Shown here piece by piece: positions 18,056 to 25,115 of a stretch of 43,644 bases of DNA. Under the pieces are notes generated by a model, which was not told the origin of the DNA, made no database searches, and was given only the letters and a program-made list of their open reading frames with translations. Position 1 is the stretch's first letter. Each line of letters starts with the position of its first letter. Made by a program: the position numbers and the translations under genes. This stretch comes from a virus: positions 1-43,644 of the IMG/VR virus record IMGVR_UViG_3300010375_000028; one strand, 5' to 3'.

Positions 18056-19060
18056 TCAGACGACGCGCGCCTCGTCCGCCTTGAGGGCATCGGTACGGCG
18101 GACAGGAATGCCATCGAACGTCGTGACACGGCGTCCGGCGATGTCCTCATAGGAGAGGAAAGCGTTCTTGTTCGCGAGCAGCTGGCGGCGGAGCATCGAG
18201 GACACGACGCGAGGCGCATAGAACGCCGCCTTGGTGCCGGTCAGATCGGTCGACTGCACCAGTTCGGTCATCTGAACCATGAGGTCCTGAATGTCAGCGC
18301 CGGTCGACTTGTCCTTGGTCATCAGCGAGCGATCGATGTTCGCAGCGCGAACGGCATAACGCCAATCCTTGACAGCCAGGCCGCAGTCCCACTGGAACCA
18401 GTCCTCATAGGCCGGGTAGCGGTTGCCGTTGGCATCTGTGACCATGTAGCCCTCAGGCCCCGACATATCGCGATGGTCCAGACCGGCTTTCGACCCCTTG
18501 GGATAGATGCCGGTAATGGTCTGCTCACCCCAGACGATCAGCCAGATCGACAGGTTGTCGGTGCCGGTGCCGCCAGCATCGATGATGTTCGCAGCGGTCG
18601 GACCCGAGAGCGAGTTATAGCGCGGCGCAAGGCCGGTAAACTGCTTCGGGCTGGTGCCGGCGTTGCCGTAGAACAGGCACGACGCCATGGTCTGGTTCAT
18701 CGCCTCCATGAAGGCAGACGCCTCGTCCAGGCGATATTTCGGAACATCGCCCGACAGGCGAGCCTCCGAAACGTCGATCTGGTGGGTGCCGGCGATCTGC
18801 GCCGCACCCTCGGTGATCTGGCCAACCTGGGACTTCGATCGCGGCGTGCCCTCGTTGAGCGAGCGGAACGCAACGGCCGGCAGGCCTGCGCGGACGGTGG
18901 TCTGCTCACCGGTCGGAAGGTTGCCTTCCTTCCAGAGCATGTCGTCCAGAACCGGATTCATGGCAGTGAGGCGCTCGGCAATCCGGGCGGGCTTGCCGTC
19001 CGGGTCCAGGCGCTTCGCCATATTTTCGAGCGTCGGGAGGACGCTACCGAGTACAGTCAT
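18056..19060 (-). CDS. Major capsid protein
   Basis: This 334-residue protein is of the BPP-1-like HK97-fold type. It begins with MTVLGSVLPTLENMAKRLDPDG, and the body shows the pattern of this group: a helix around NPVLDDMLWKEGNLPTGEQTTVRAGLP, the region GTHQIDVSEARLSGDVPKYRLDEASAFMEAMNQTMAS, then FTGLAPRYNSL, GLDHRDMSGPEG, WDCGLAVKDWRYAVRAANID, and the end FDGIPVRRTDALKADEARVV. These resemble the capsid proteins of Bordetella-phage-like podoviruses. The ATG at 19060 has GGGGAG eight bases upstream. It lies between scaffold and cement protein, the expected order. No decoration domain is fused to it. Confidence 0.85.
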   Translation of the reverse strand: MTVLGSVLPTLENMAKRLDPDGKPARIAERLTAMNPVLDDMLWKEGNLPTGEQTTVRAGLPAVAFRSLNEGTPRSKSQVGQITEGAAQIAGTHQIDVSEARLSGDVPKYRLDEASAFMEAMNQTMASCLFYGNAGTSPKQFTGLAPRYNSLSGPTAANIIDAGGTGTDNLSIWLIVWGEQTITGIYPKGSKAGLDHRDMSGPEGYMVTDANGNRYPAYEDWFQWDCGLAVKDWRYAVRAANIDRSLMTKDKSTGADIQDLMVQMTELVQSTDLTGTKAAFYAPRVVSSMLRRQLLANKNAFLSYEDIAGRRVTTFDGIPVRRTDALKADEARVV

Positions 19061-19083
19061 TTCAATTACTCCCCATCAAAAAC

Positions 19084-19857
19084 TTAACCACCGGTGCCGT
19101 AGAAAACATCGGTGTCGGACTTACGGCCCGCCCCAACACCATCCGCCCGAACGAACCCGCCCTCGCTCACTGCCGCGCCAACGCGCGACAGGAAGCGGAG
19201 CATGTCGGGATGATTGCCAAGGCCGCTGTCATCCAGCAGCCCACGAAAGCCAGACCCGGCAGGAATGCCGAACTGTTGCCAGACCCGAGCGACCCGATCG
19301 ATCGTCTCATCGAACTTCGCACCGCCGATCTCAGGATCGGCGCGCGCTTGGTCGGCCAGTTCTTTACGATAGGAGGCGTTGCGCTCGTCGGCCGCCTTTA
19401 CCGCGCCTTCCTCGGCGCGCTTTTGCAGCAGCGGAATCACCTTGCCGGCATAGGCGTCGACCAGCTTCTGGGCGGCGACAGGCGACAAGTCGAGTTCGCG
19501 CAGGACCGGCTCTACTTCGCCGAATGCTTCCGCGTCGAAGTCCATGCCATCGGGAGCCTTGAGATCGTACTTTTCGGGAGCCCCTAGCGTTTCCGGCTTG
19601 GCAGCTTCCGCACCCTCGCCCTCCGTGCCTGACTTACCGGCGTCGGTTTCGGTTCCGGCGGCTTCCTTGCCCGCGACGCCTTCGCCTGCAGCGGCGGCAG
19701 CTTCCCCCGCTCCGCCCGCAAGGCTGGTAACCCGGTCGGTGGTTCCGGTTTCGGTGGCAGCAGCGCCACCATCAGCACCCGACGCAGCAGCAGTGCCAGC
19801 GGGAGCGGCAGCTGCGGCATCAATTGGGGTCGTCGTCGTGGTCGTTTCGGTAGTCAT
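19084..19857 (-). CDS. Capsid scaffolding protein
   Basis: The frame is open further upstream, but the ATG at 19857 (MTTETTTTTTPIDAA) has the best site, AGGAG six bases before it, giving 257 residues. Residues 1-100 are a low-complexity Ala/Gly/Thr/Glu-rich region. The C-terminal half is helical and resembles phage scaffolds: PEKYDLKAPDGMDFDAEAFG, a motif also found in many alphaproteobacterial scaffold proteins, then VLRELDLSPVAAQKLVDAYAG and a charged helix with KELADQARADPEIGG. The protein guides assembly of the capsid shell and is expected to leave before DNA packaging. Its first 38 bases overlap the end of the Bbp19-like gene in another frame. Confidence 0.85.
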   Translation of the reverse strand: MTTETTTTTTPIDAAAAAPAGTAAASGADGGAAATETGTTDRVTSLAGGAGEAAAAAGEGVAGKEAAGTETDAGKSGTEGEGAEAAKPETLGAPEKYDLKAPDGMDFDAEAFGEVEPVLRELDLSPVAAQKLVDAYAGKVIPLLQKRAEEGAVKAADERNASYRKELADQARADPEIGGAKFDETIDRVARVWQQFGIPAGSGFRGLLDDSGLGNHPDMLRFLSRVGAAVSEGGFVRADGVGAGRKSDTDVFYGTGG

Positions 19858-20137
19858 CGGAGTCTCCTGGAGGTTGGACATCTTCAGCCAGCGCTGCGCG
19901 GATTGCTGTGCGGTCGGATGAGGAAGTGTCCTCATCGCACCAGCGGAAGATTTCGAACCCCAGACTCCTGCGTCCCTCGGCAAAGCGGAGGTGAGCGTCT
20001 TCGGACCTGTAAGTTGCCTCACCGATACCCGATTGCTCGTACACGCGCAATAGGAAGCGGCGGAAGGGTGGTTGAGCCATCAGGGCCAGCATGTCGCGCT
20101 GGCGCAGCAGATGAGCAGTGCGCTCCTTAGAGGCCAC
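19820..20137 (-). CDS. Bbp19-like phage protein
   Basis: This is a 105-residue protein that I place at GTG 20137, overlapping the last codons of the portal gene. The alternative ATG at the first internal Met (MLALM) would remove conserved residues and lacks a good ribosome-binding site. Key stretch: RQRDMLALMAQPPFRRFLLR, then YEQSGIGEATYRSEDAHLRFA and EGRRSLGFEIFRWC. This is the pattern of the Bbp19-like domain found between portal and scaffold in BPP-1-like phages (a helix, a short segment with a hydrophobic pattern, and EGRR...G). The end is acidic (SDDYRNDHDDDPN). Function is unknown; a role in head assembly is inferred from position. It overlaps the scaffold gene by 38 bases. Confidence 0.7.
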   Translation of the reverse strand: MASKERTAHLLRQRDMLALMAQPPFRRFLLRVYEQSGIGEATYRSEDAHLRFAEGRRSLGFEIFRWCDEDTSSSDRTAIRAALAEDVQPPGDSDDYRNDHDDDPN

Positions 20138-21938
20138 CCGAGCCCCCCAACAGGCGCGACAGCGCGGTATCATTCTGACCAGAGCCCCGCATGTCCGTCT
20201 TGGACAGCAGTTCAGCGGCCTGCGCGCCTTGCGCCATGGCGGGCGCGGATTGGCGGGCCTGTTCGGCGGCAGCGGCCTGGGCGCGCTCGGCGCGCATCTT
20301 CTGCACCTCGGCCGGATCGCGCAGGCCAATCGCAGGCGCACCGGAGCGCTCCCAATATTCGCGGCCAATCGCATCCGAATCCACGTTGTCGGTGACACCA
20401 GAGAACACGCCGGCCATGTTGCCGAGGAAGCCCAGCGTCCGCTCCCACGTTCCCAGACCCGCCGCGCGCTGAGCGCGCGCCAGGGTCGAAACGAAGTCGG
20501 TCGACACCTCGGCACCGTGGATGTCTTCGGGCGCGTCGGGCATGATCTGGCGGCGAGTGCAGATGCCAAACACGCGCTCGACGGCAACGCCCAGCTTCTC
20601 GACGTTCACGCGGGTGATCACCGGCCCGAGCTGGGTCAGCTTTTCCTCGTTGCGGGAGAAGATTTCCTCGTTGTTCCGAGGCTGGACGCCGTCCATTTCG
20701 GTGATCGCCATGAAGAGGTCGACATAGAACGCCTCGTCAATCTTCTTATAGTAGCGCCCCATCGCCTGATCGATCATTTCGAGCGCTTGGTAGGGCACCT
20801 GATAGACCGGGAACACAGCACCCTTATCCATCGAGCCGGCGGCGGTGTAGGCACCGGCATGAAGCTTGATCTTGGTGGTTCCGGGACCGACCAGCGGCGG
20901 ACGCAGCGCGAGGTCGGTGCCATCGCCCAATTTCTTCGAGTTCAGCTGCAGCGCGGCCAGATCGGGAAGCGCGGCAAAGCCAGGGCCAGTGCCCCAAGGA
21001 TCGCCACCGCCCAGGGTATCCCAGCGCGCCGCCCAGAACGGCTGTTCATGCGAGCCGTCGACCATGAGCAGCTTGCCCGCCGCATCAGACTTCGGGTCCC
21101 AATAAACCGACCGCCACGCCCGACCACGGAAATCCTTATAGAGCGGGTCATATTCCGGGTTCGGCTCGCACAGATGCAGCACGTCGAACACGTTCTCTTT
21201 GTTGCCCGCGTCCCAGGCGGAGCGCATCGCCATCGAGGCGCGCGTCCAATCGATCTTGGTCCGATCGCGCGGGTCGACAAGGAACTTCTCCACGATCTGG
21301 CGAATCGTCATCGGCACCCAGCGCAGCAAGGTATCGACACGGCGATCGTCGCCCTCGGCAATCCAGTACTCGCCGAACGTCAGGGCATGGCAGACAAGCC
21401 CATGCTTCCAGTGCTCCTCCATAAAGCACGCCTCGGTGCCGAACAGGCCAAGCTCGCCATAGCCCGACTTCGCCGCCTCGTAGAAATTGGTATCTGCCAA
21501 AAAGGAGTACATCACGTCCTGAGCGGCCGACAGCCATTGCTTGCCGGGGAACGATTGCGGGGCGTCGTGGAGCGCCGGCAGCTTGAGCGCGAACCATTCG
21601 CCAGACGGTGACGACAGGCCGCTGTTCATGCCATTTTGCAGGATCTCGGACGCGCGAGTCCCATGACCATCGAGCAGCATGCGCGATCTGACGCGGCTGC
21701 GTCGTGCGGCGGTGCTCCCACTGGTCGAAGCCGAACCGCCATTGACGCTCACCCCCGGCGCGAAGCGCGAGCGAAGCGGCTGGGTCAGCTGCGAAACTTC
21801 CGTGACCAGCGGGTCAACTTCCGAGCGCGACGATTGCATGATGCGCGCACGCTGGTCGCAATGCTCGCGCAGTTTGACGTTATCGACGGCCAGGGTCAGC
21901 GTGGGCTGCGGGTCCGACAGGACCGGGCGCGAGGCCAT
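20127..21938 (-). CDS. Portal protein (head-tail connector)
   Basis: This 603-residue protein is of the podoviral head-tail connector family. Recognisable segments: RARIMQSSRSEVDPLVTEVSQ near the N-terminus, SRMLLDGHGTRASEILQNGM with SGLSSPSGEWFALKLP, then DTNFYEAAKSGYGELGLFGTEACFME, a central domain, a long helix with ALEMIDQAMGRYYKKIDEAF, and the typical EIFSRNEEKLTQLGPVITRVNVEKLGVAVERVFGI. The last 70 residues are Ala/Gln-rich. Twelve copies would form the ring through which DNA enters and leaves the head. The ATG at 21938 overlaps the stop of the small upstream gene (TGATG). Its length is normal for the family. Confidence 0.9.
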   Translation of the reverse strand: MASRPVLSDPQPTLTLAVDNVKLREHCDQRARIMQSSRSEVDPLVTEVSQLTQPLRSRFAPGVSVNGGSASTSGSTAARRSRVRSRMLLDGHGTRASEILQNGMNSGLSSPSGEWFALKLPALHDAPQSFPGKQWLSAAQDVMYSFLADTNFYEAAKSGYGELGLFGTEACFMEEHWKHGLVCHALTFGEYWIAEGDDRRVDTLLRWVPMTIRQIVEKFLVDPRDRTKIDWTRASMAMRSAWDAGNKENVFDVLHLCEPNPEYDPLYKDFRGRAWRSVYWDPKSDAAGKLLMVDGSHEQPFWAARWDTLGGGDPWGTGPGFAALPDLAALQLNSKKLGDGTDLALRPPLVGPGTTKIKLHAGAYTAAGSMDKGAVFPVYQVPYQALEMIDQAMGRYYKKIDEAFYVDLFMAITEMDGVQPRNNEEIFSRNEEKLTQLGPVITRVNVEKLGVAVERVFGICTRRQIMPDAPEDIHGAEVSTDFVSTLARAQRAAGLGTWERTLGFLGNMAGVFSGVTDNVDSDAIGREYWERSGAPAIGLRDPAEVQKMRAERAQAAAAEQARQSAPAMAQGAQAAELLSKTDMRGSGQNDTALSRLLGGSGGL

Positions 21939-22162
21939 CAGCCGAGGTAAGTCTTGCCGCCGCTGCCAGAGCCGGCGGCACTACCCGAATTGAGCGGAGC
22001 GCTGACACCAGCCGCAGAGGTCAGGATGGTCGCGAGCATGCCACGACGGCGAGCCTCGTCATCCTTCGCACGCGAGCGGGCCATGTCGGCCGGCTGCTTG
22101 GCCGCCTGACGTTCCGGGATGGACGGCATGTCCTGCTGTTTCGGCCCCATTCCAATGCACAT
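21938..22162 (-). CDS. Small conserved protein before the portal
   Basis: This 74-residue protein has an ATG at 22162 immediately after the terminase stop (TAAATG), with GGGGGAGG seven bases upstream. It begins MCIGMGPKQQD, has a charged helical middle (ADMARSRAKDDEARRRGMLATIL), and ends in a Gly/Ser stretch with KTYLG. Proteins with a short cysteine-containing start, a charged middle, a T-L-L-T or T-I-L-T step and a C-terminal K-T-x-L-G are common directly before the portal gene in podoviruses of this group. Their role is not known. The length and placement make it a real gene. Confidence 0.65.
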   Translation of the reverse strand: MCIGMGPKQQDMPSIPERQAAKQPADMARSRAKDDEARRRGMLATILTSAAGVSAPLNSGSAAGSGSGGKTYLG

Positions 22163-23791
22163 TTAACGCCTCCCCCACCACAGGTCCTCGGAGGTTCCGC
22201 TATCGCCGCCGAGCGCCAAATCGATCAACTGGTCGCGCAACGGTTCCTCCTTCACAGTATCGAGCAATGCGAGACATACAGCATCGCCGTCGTCAGGGCT
22301 ACGCCCTATGCGTTTTTTCATTTCGTGCTTGGGCCAGATCGAGATTTTGCCCGATGAAACCGAGTAGCGATAGGCGGCAAGATCGAGTTGCAGCTGCAAA
22401 TCATCGGGCAGCATGATGGGGTTATCTTGCTCGGGGTCGAGCGCTTCCATCAACCGCCAGACAAGCTCGGTGCGCTTGTTCGCGAACTCGATGCCCATCG
22501 CCAGCGCCTTGCCATGCGAGCCCGATGACACGTCGACCGGCACCGACTGCACATTGTTGGTGATCAGGGAGTCGTGCGTTGACGCGCCATAGCCGATGAC
22601 ATCGACATGCACCGGCGCTTGATTGCGCCGATGCTTCACGACCAAGGCGGCACCCTTTGGACCATTGTCGATCGCCGGCCCCTTGTAGCGGATCAGATCA
22701 TCGAACCAGCGGCCATGACGGCGCGCGATGACGAACTTGTCGCGCCCTCCACGCGCAACATCGACGCCCATCGAATCCATCGGGCCAGGGCTGAACGCCG
22801 GCCCCTGGGCCTTCGCCAGCTTCCACTGCGTCATTGATTGCTCGATCCACGCCGTTGGGATCACCTGCCAGTCGTCATCCTTCATACCAGCCTCGAAATC
22901 GCCGTTGAGCATCTGCGACCGCAGCGGCTCGGGGAACTGCTGGAGGCGGGCGAGATACGCGCTGCCGAGCAGGAAGGGGTTGTCGACCAGCTTCGCCGGA
23001 ATGAACGTGCGCGACAGCGGAGTGATGATGTCGGTTTCCTTCACCTCCTCCGGGTCGAAGTCGTAGCACGGCTTGCCAGCGCGCCAGATGAACTTGCGAT
23101 CGTCGGTCAGCCAGAAGTCCTGGCCATCCGGGTCGGTCGTACACCAGAGCAATTGACCAGGGGCAGCGGGATAGAGCGCATGGCGCTTGTCCAGCCACGG
23201 CCCGAAGAAGCCGACAATCCAGCGCCCCTCCGGCTTGGTCGGCGGGTTGAACGTCAAGAGGATGCGCGTCCGCTGCTTGCGCTTGGCCGAGCGGTTCCAG
23301 CCGATGACGAAGCGCACCGCCGCCTCGCGCATTTCCGCCGCCTCATCGAACACGACGAGATCGTTAGGACTGCCCTGATAGCGCCCCTCATCGCCGGGAT
23401 TGGGGAAGCCGCCGAACCGGACGCGGTGACCAGGCGCAATGCGCCAGAGATTGGTCTGCCCATTGAATCCCCGGCGAGAGCCGAGCAGTTCCTCGAACCG
23501 CTCCTTCACCGCCTCCAGCTGGGAAATCTCGTTGCGGAAGATGGTCGTTTGACGGTGGTCGACAATCGACAGGCCGCAGGCAAGGTCGGTCTTGCCGCCG
23601 CCGGCCGCGCCACCGTAGCCGGTGATGTCGGCTTCCGAATAGCGCGCCTCCGATTGCGGGCCGGGGAGCGAGTACCAGATATCGCGATTGCCGCCACTGA
23701 GCAGGCGCAGCATTTCCGCGCGGTCCTCGTCGTCCAGATACTGCATGGCAGTCCGGACATCTTCGACCGAGATCGCGGGAATCGCCGTCAC
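22163..23791 (-). CDS. Terminase large subunit
   Basis: This 542-residue protein starts at GTG 23791, overlapping the small-subunit stop (GTGA). Residues 61-68 are the ATP-binding loop GAAGGGKT, and the DNA-translocating ATPase core continues to the Walker B LVVFDEAAEM at 145-154, with the coupling motif around RTRILLTFNPP. The C-terminal nuclease (RNase H fold) begins near 340, with Asp344 in SMGVDVARGGRDK as a probable metal ligand and further acidic residues near the end (RSPDDGDAVCLALL). The enzyme cuts concatemers and packages DNA into the head. It is encoded between the small subunit and the portal, as usual. The best match by eye is to the BPP-1-like terminases; headful packaging is plausible but not proved. 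Confidence 0.92.
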   Translation of the reverse strand: MTAIPAISVEDVRTAMQYLDDEDRAEMLRLLSGGNRDIWYSLPGPQSEARYSEADITGYGGAAGGGKTDLACGLSIVDHRQTTIFRNEISQLEAVKERFEELLGSRRGFNGQTNLWRIAPGHRVRFGGFPNPGDEGRYQGSPNDLVVFDEAAEMREAAVRFVIGWNRSAKRKQRTRILLTFNPPTKPEGRWIVGFFGPWLDKRHALYPAAPGQLLWCTTDPDGQDFWLTDDRKFIWRAGKPCYDFDPEEVKETDIITPLSRTFIPAKLVDNPFLLGSAYLARLQQFPEPLRSQMLNGDFEAGMKDDDWQVIPTAWIEQSMTQWKLAKAQGPAFSPGPMDSMGVDVARGGRDKFVIARRHGRWFDDLIRYKGPAIDNGPKGAALVVKHRRNQAPVHVDVIGYGASTHDSLITNNVQSVPVDVSSGSHGKALAMGIEFANKRTELVWRLMEALDPEQDNPIMLPDDLQLQLDLAAYRYSVSSGKISIWPKHEMKKRIGRSPDDGDAVCLALLDTVKEEPLRDQLIDLALGGDSGTSEDLWWGRR

Positions 23792-24240
23792 TGGATGGTG
23801 GGCGGTTTGGCCTTGTCCGCCATGCGCCGGGCTTTCTCAATGAGCCCAGCGAGCCGAGCCGCGACGGCGGTTTCGTCCTGATCGTCGCTTTCGGGAAGGT
23901 TGACGTTTTCGTTAGTCGCCCAACCGCCGCGCGTGTTGAGGAAGAACATCGCCGCGCGCAGGCGATCGGCCGCCGAGGCGTCCGATGCGCCGTTAGGGCC
24001 AGGGGATGCCAGCGCCATGCCGACCACCTTACCAGCGATCAGCGCCTTGACCTTGGCAAGCCCGGTGTCCAGTTCGGGGCCGAAGTGACGGGTGAGGGTG
24101 TCGACCGAGATCGGATTGCCGTCAGCGCCCTTGATCAGCATGGCGATCTGCACATGCGTGATGCCGACAGCGGCGTACATTTCGACTTGATCGCGCTGTT
24201 CCTTGGTCGGCTCGAAATTGGGGATGCCCTTGCGGCTCAT
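23788..24240 (-). CDS. Terminase small subunit
   Basis: This 150-residue protein has an ATG at 24240 that overlaps the stop of the upstream coiled-coil gene (ATGA). Residues 10-60 carry a helix-turn-helix: EQRDQVEMYAAVGITHVQIAML followed by ISVDTLTRHFGPEL, as in small terminases where the start resembles RKGIPNFEPT. A helical oligomerisation region follows (AKVKALIAGKVVGMALAS), and then AADRLRAAMFFLNTRGGWA, a stretch commonly found in these proteins. The C-terminal part is Ala/Arg-rich and may contact the large subunit. It recognises the packaging site in the phage DNA. The pac site itself cannot be seen in the sequence. Confidence 0.8.
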   Translation of the reverse strand: MSRKGIPNFEPTKEQRDQVEMYAAVGITHVQIAMLIKGADGNPISVDTLTRHFGPELDTGLAKVKALIAGKVVGMALASPGPNGASDASAADRLRAAMFFLNTRGGWATNENVNLPESDDQDETAVAARLAGLIEKARRMADKAKPPTIQ

Positions 24241-24401
24241 GGTTGAACCACCGCCTCCAGTTCGTCGATGCGCGCGACAGCGGCGTCAAGCTGGGCCTTG
24301 AGGTCGTCGATCTCGGCCTGCTTCGCCGGACTCGTTGCCGGGGGCGACGTCTGGGTTTGCTGCCGACGAATGGGCGCTCCAGCTTCACGCAACACAGCCA
24401 T
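24237..24401 (-). CDS. Short coiled-coil protein
   Basis: This is a gene of only 54 residues. The longer open frame that reaches 24674 is not credible. The ATG at 24401 has GGAGG eight bases upstream and overlaps the preceding stop (TGATG). The first half (MAVLREAGAPIRRQQTQTSP) is polar; the second half (KQAEIDDLKAQLDAAVARIDELEAVV) shows clear heptads and would form a coiled coil. It ends by overlapping the small-terminase start (ATGA). Function unknown. It may oligomerise with the small terminase, but that is only suggested by its place. Confidence 0.65.
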   Translation of the reverse strand: MAVLREAGAPIRRQQTQTSPPATSPAKQAEIDDLKAQLDAAVARIDELEAVVQP

Positions 24402-24625
24402 CAGAATAACCTCCGTTCGAGCGGCTTTGAGAGCCACAGCGAGAAGGGACAATACACCACCAGCGCGAGGACCGCCATGGGGCCAGGAGGCGAGCCCAGC
24501 CAGCCCCCGAAGCGCACGAACGCCACCTCGAACACGGCCAGCCCGAACCACCATATCACGATGGCGCACAAGCCGATCGCCATGCCGGCCGCAAGGTCGA
24601 CCACCAGCCCGGCGAGCTTCACCAT
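24401..24625 (-). CDS. Small membrane protein
   Basis: This 74-residue protein has two strongly hydrophobic segments, roughly residues 4-32 (LAGLVVDLAAGMAIGLCAIV onwards) and 50-63 (MAVLALVVYCPFSLWL), and a positively charged C-terminus (KPLERRLF). The ATG at 24625 follows GGGAGG about nine bases upstream. It is located between short unknown genes and the terminase, away from the lysis cassette. An inner-membrane location is predicted. A role in superinfection exclusion is possible, but nothing in the sequence tells. Confidence 0.6.
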   Translation of the reverse strand: MVKLAGLVVDLAAGMAIGLCAIVIWWFGLAVFEVAFVRFGGWLGSPPGPMAVLALVVYCPFSLWLSKPLERRLF

Positions 24626-24828
24626 TCGCCATCCCTCCCGAAGCCAATCGGATAGGGAGCGCGCATGATGGCATCGCCCCGGATATCGACCAGACCGGTG
24701 TCGACAGGCCTATGGTCGGGCACCCACAGATCGGGGCACAGCCCCGGTTCCCACCAATCGTCGCGATCGGCGCGGGGAGTAATTTGCATTTTCTGCAAAG
24801 AAGTCGGGGCGGAGAAGTATCTGGCCAT
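24619..24828 (-). CDS. Hypothetical protein with Trp-rich middle
   Basis: This 69-residue protein has an ATG at 24828 that overlaps the previous stop (TGATG), with GGAGG before it; a TTG just upstream is less likely. The sequence starts MARYFSAPTSLQKMQITP and has a DDWWEPGLCPDLWVPDH stretch followed by DIRGDAIMRAPYPIGFGRD. No family recognised. The tightly coupled start and stop with its neighbours and the normal composition support a real gene. It overlaps the membrane-protein gene by seven bases. Confidence 0.55.
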   Translation of the reverse strand: MARYFSAPTSLQKMQITPRADRDDWWEPGLCPDLWVPDHRPVDTGLVDIRGDAIMRAPYPIGFGRDGEW

Positions 24829-25115
24829 CAATGCACCTCCGGTTTCCAGGCATAGTCGGGCTCGATATTGGCATCGAGGAACACCGGACCGTCAGCCATG
24901 CCGACAAACCCGAAGCGACCGGGAAAATCAGGGTTGGCCCGCGTATCGCGACTGTCGCAGCATAGCACCCAATACTTATAGCCGGGCAGGTACTCAATGG
25001 CGATGGCGTTGCAGGCACCGGGCAAGTCGAGGTCGTTGACCCGAGATGCGCTGCCTTGGCCGCCGCCCTTCGGGTGGTTGGTGCAGACGACGTAGGTTCG
25101 CTCGGAAACAGACAT
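24828..25115 (-). CDS. Hypothetical protein
   Basis: This 95-residue protein has an ATG at 25115 three bases behind the methyltransferase stop codon, with GGGAGG closely upstream. The sequence contains a Tyr/Cys-rich strand region (TYVVCTNHPKGGGQGSASRV, then LPGYKYWVLCCDSRDTRAN), suggesting a compact beta fold. No family can be named. It may be functionally connected to the methyltransferase, as the two are adjacent and coupled, but this is not shown. Confidence 0.55.
   Translation of the reverse strand: MSVSERTYVVCTNHPKGGGQGSASRVNDLDLPGACNAIAIEYLPGYKYWVLCCDSRDTRANPDFPGRFGFVGMADGPVFLDANIEPDYAWKPEVH

Noticed and set aside
19820-20587. The 255-codon version of the Bbp19-like frame
   Set aside because: The upstream 150 codons overlap the portal gene and look like an Arg/Pro-rich shadow; the domain begins close to GTG 20137.
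20118-21611. A 497-codon plus-strand open frame opposite the portal gene
   Set aside because: Shadow of the portal gene with no recognisable domain and against the direction of all neighbouring genes.
24237-24674. The 145-codon version of the coiled-coil gene
   Set aside because: The upstream part overlaps the small membrane-protein gene and is Arg/Gly-rich; only the ATG at 24401 has a proper ribosome-binding site.
24701-24781. tRNA or other structural RNA genes anywhere in the window
   Set aside because: I looked in the few intergenic gaps for cloverleaf-like arms with a T-loop GTTCGA and found none; the gaps are too short or hold simple hairpins.
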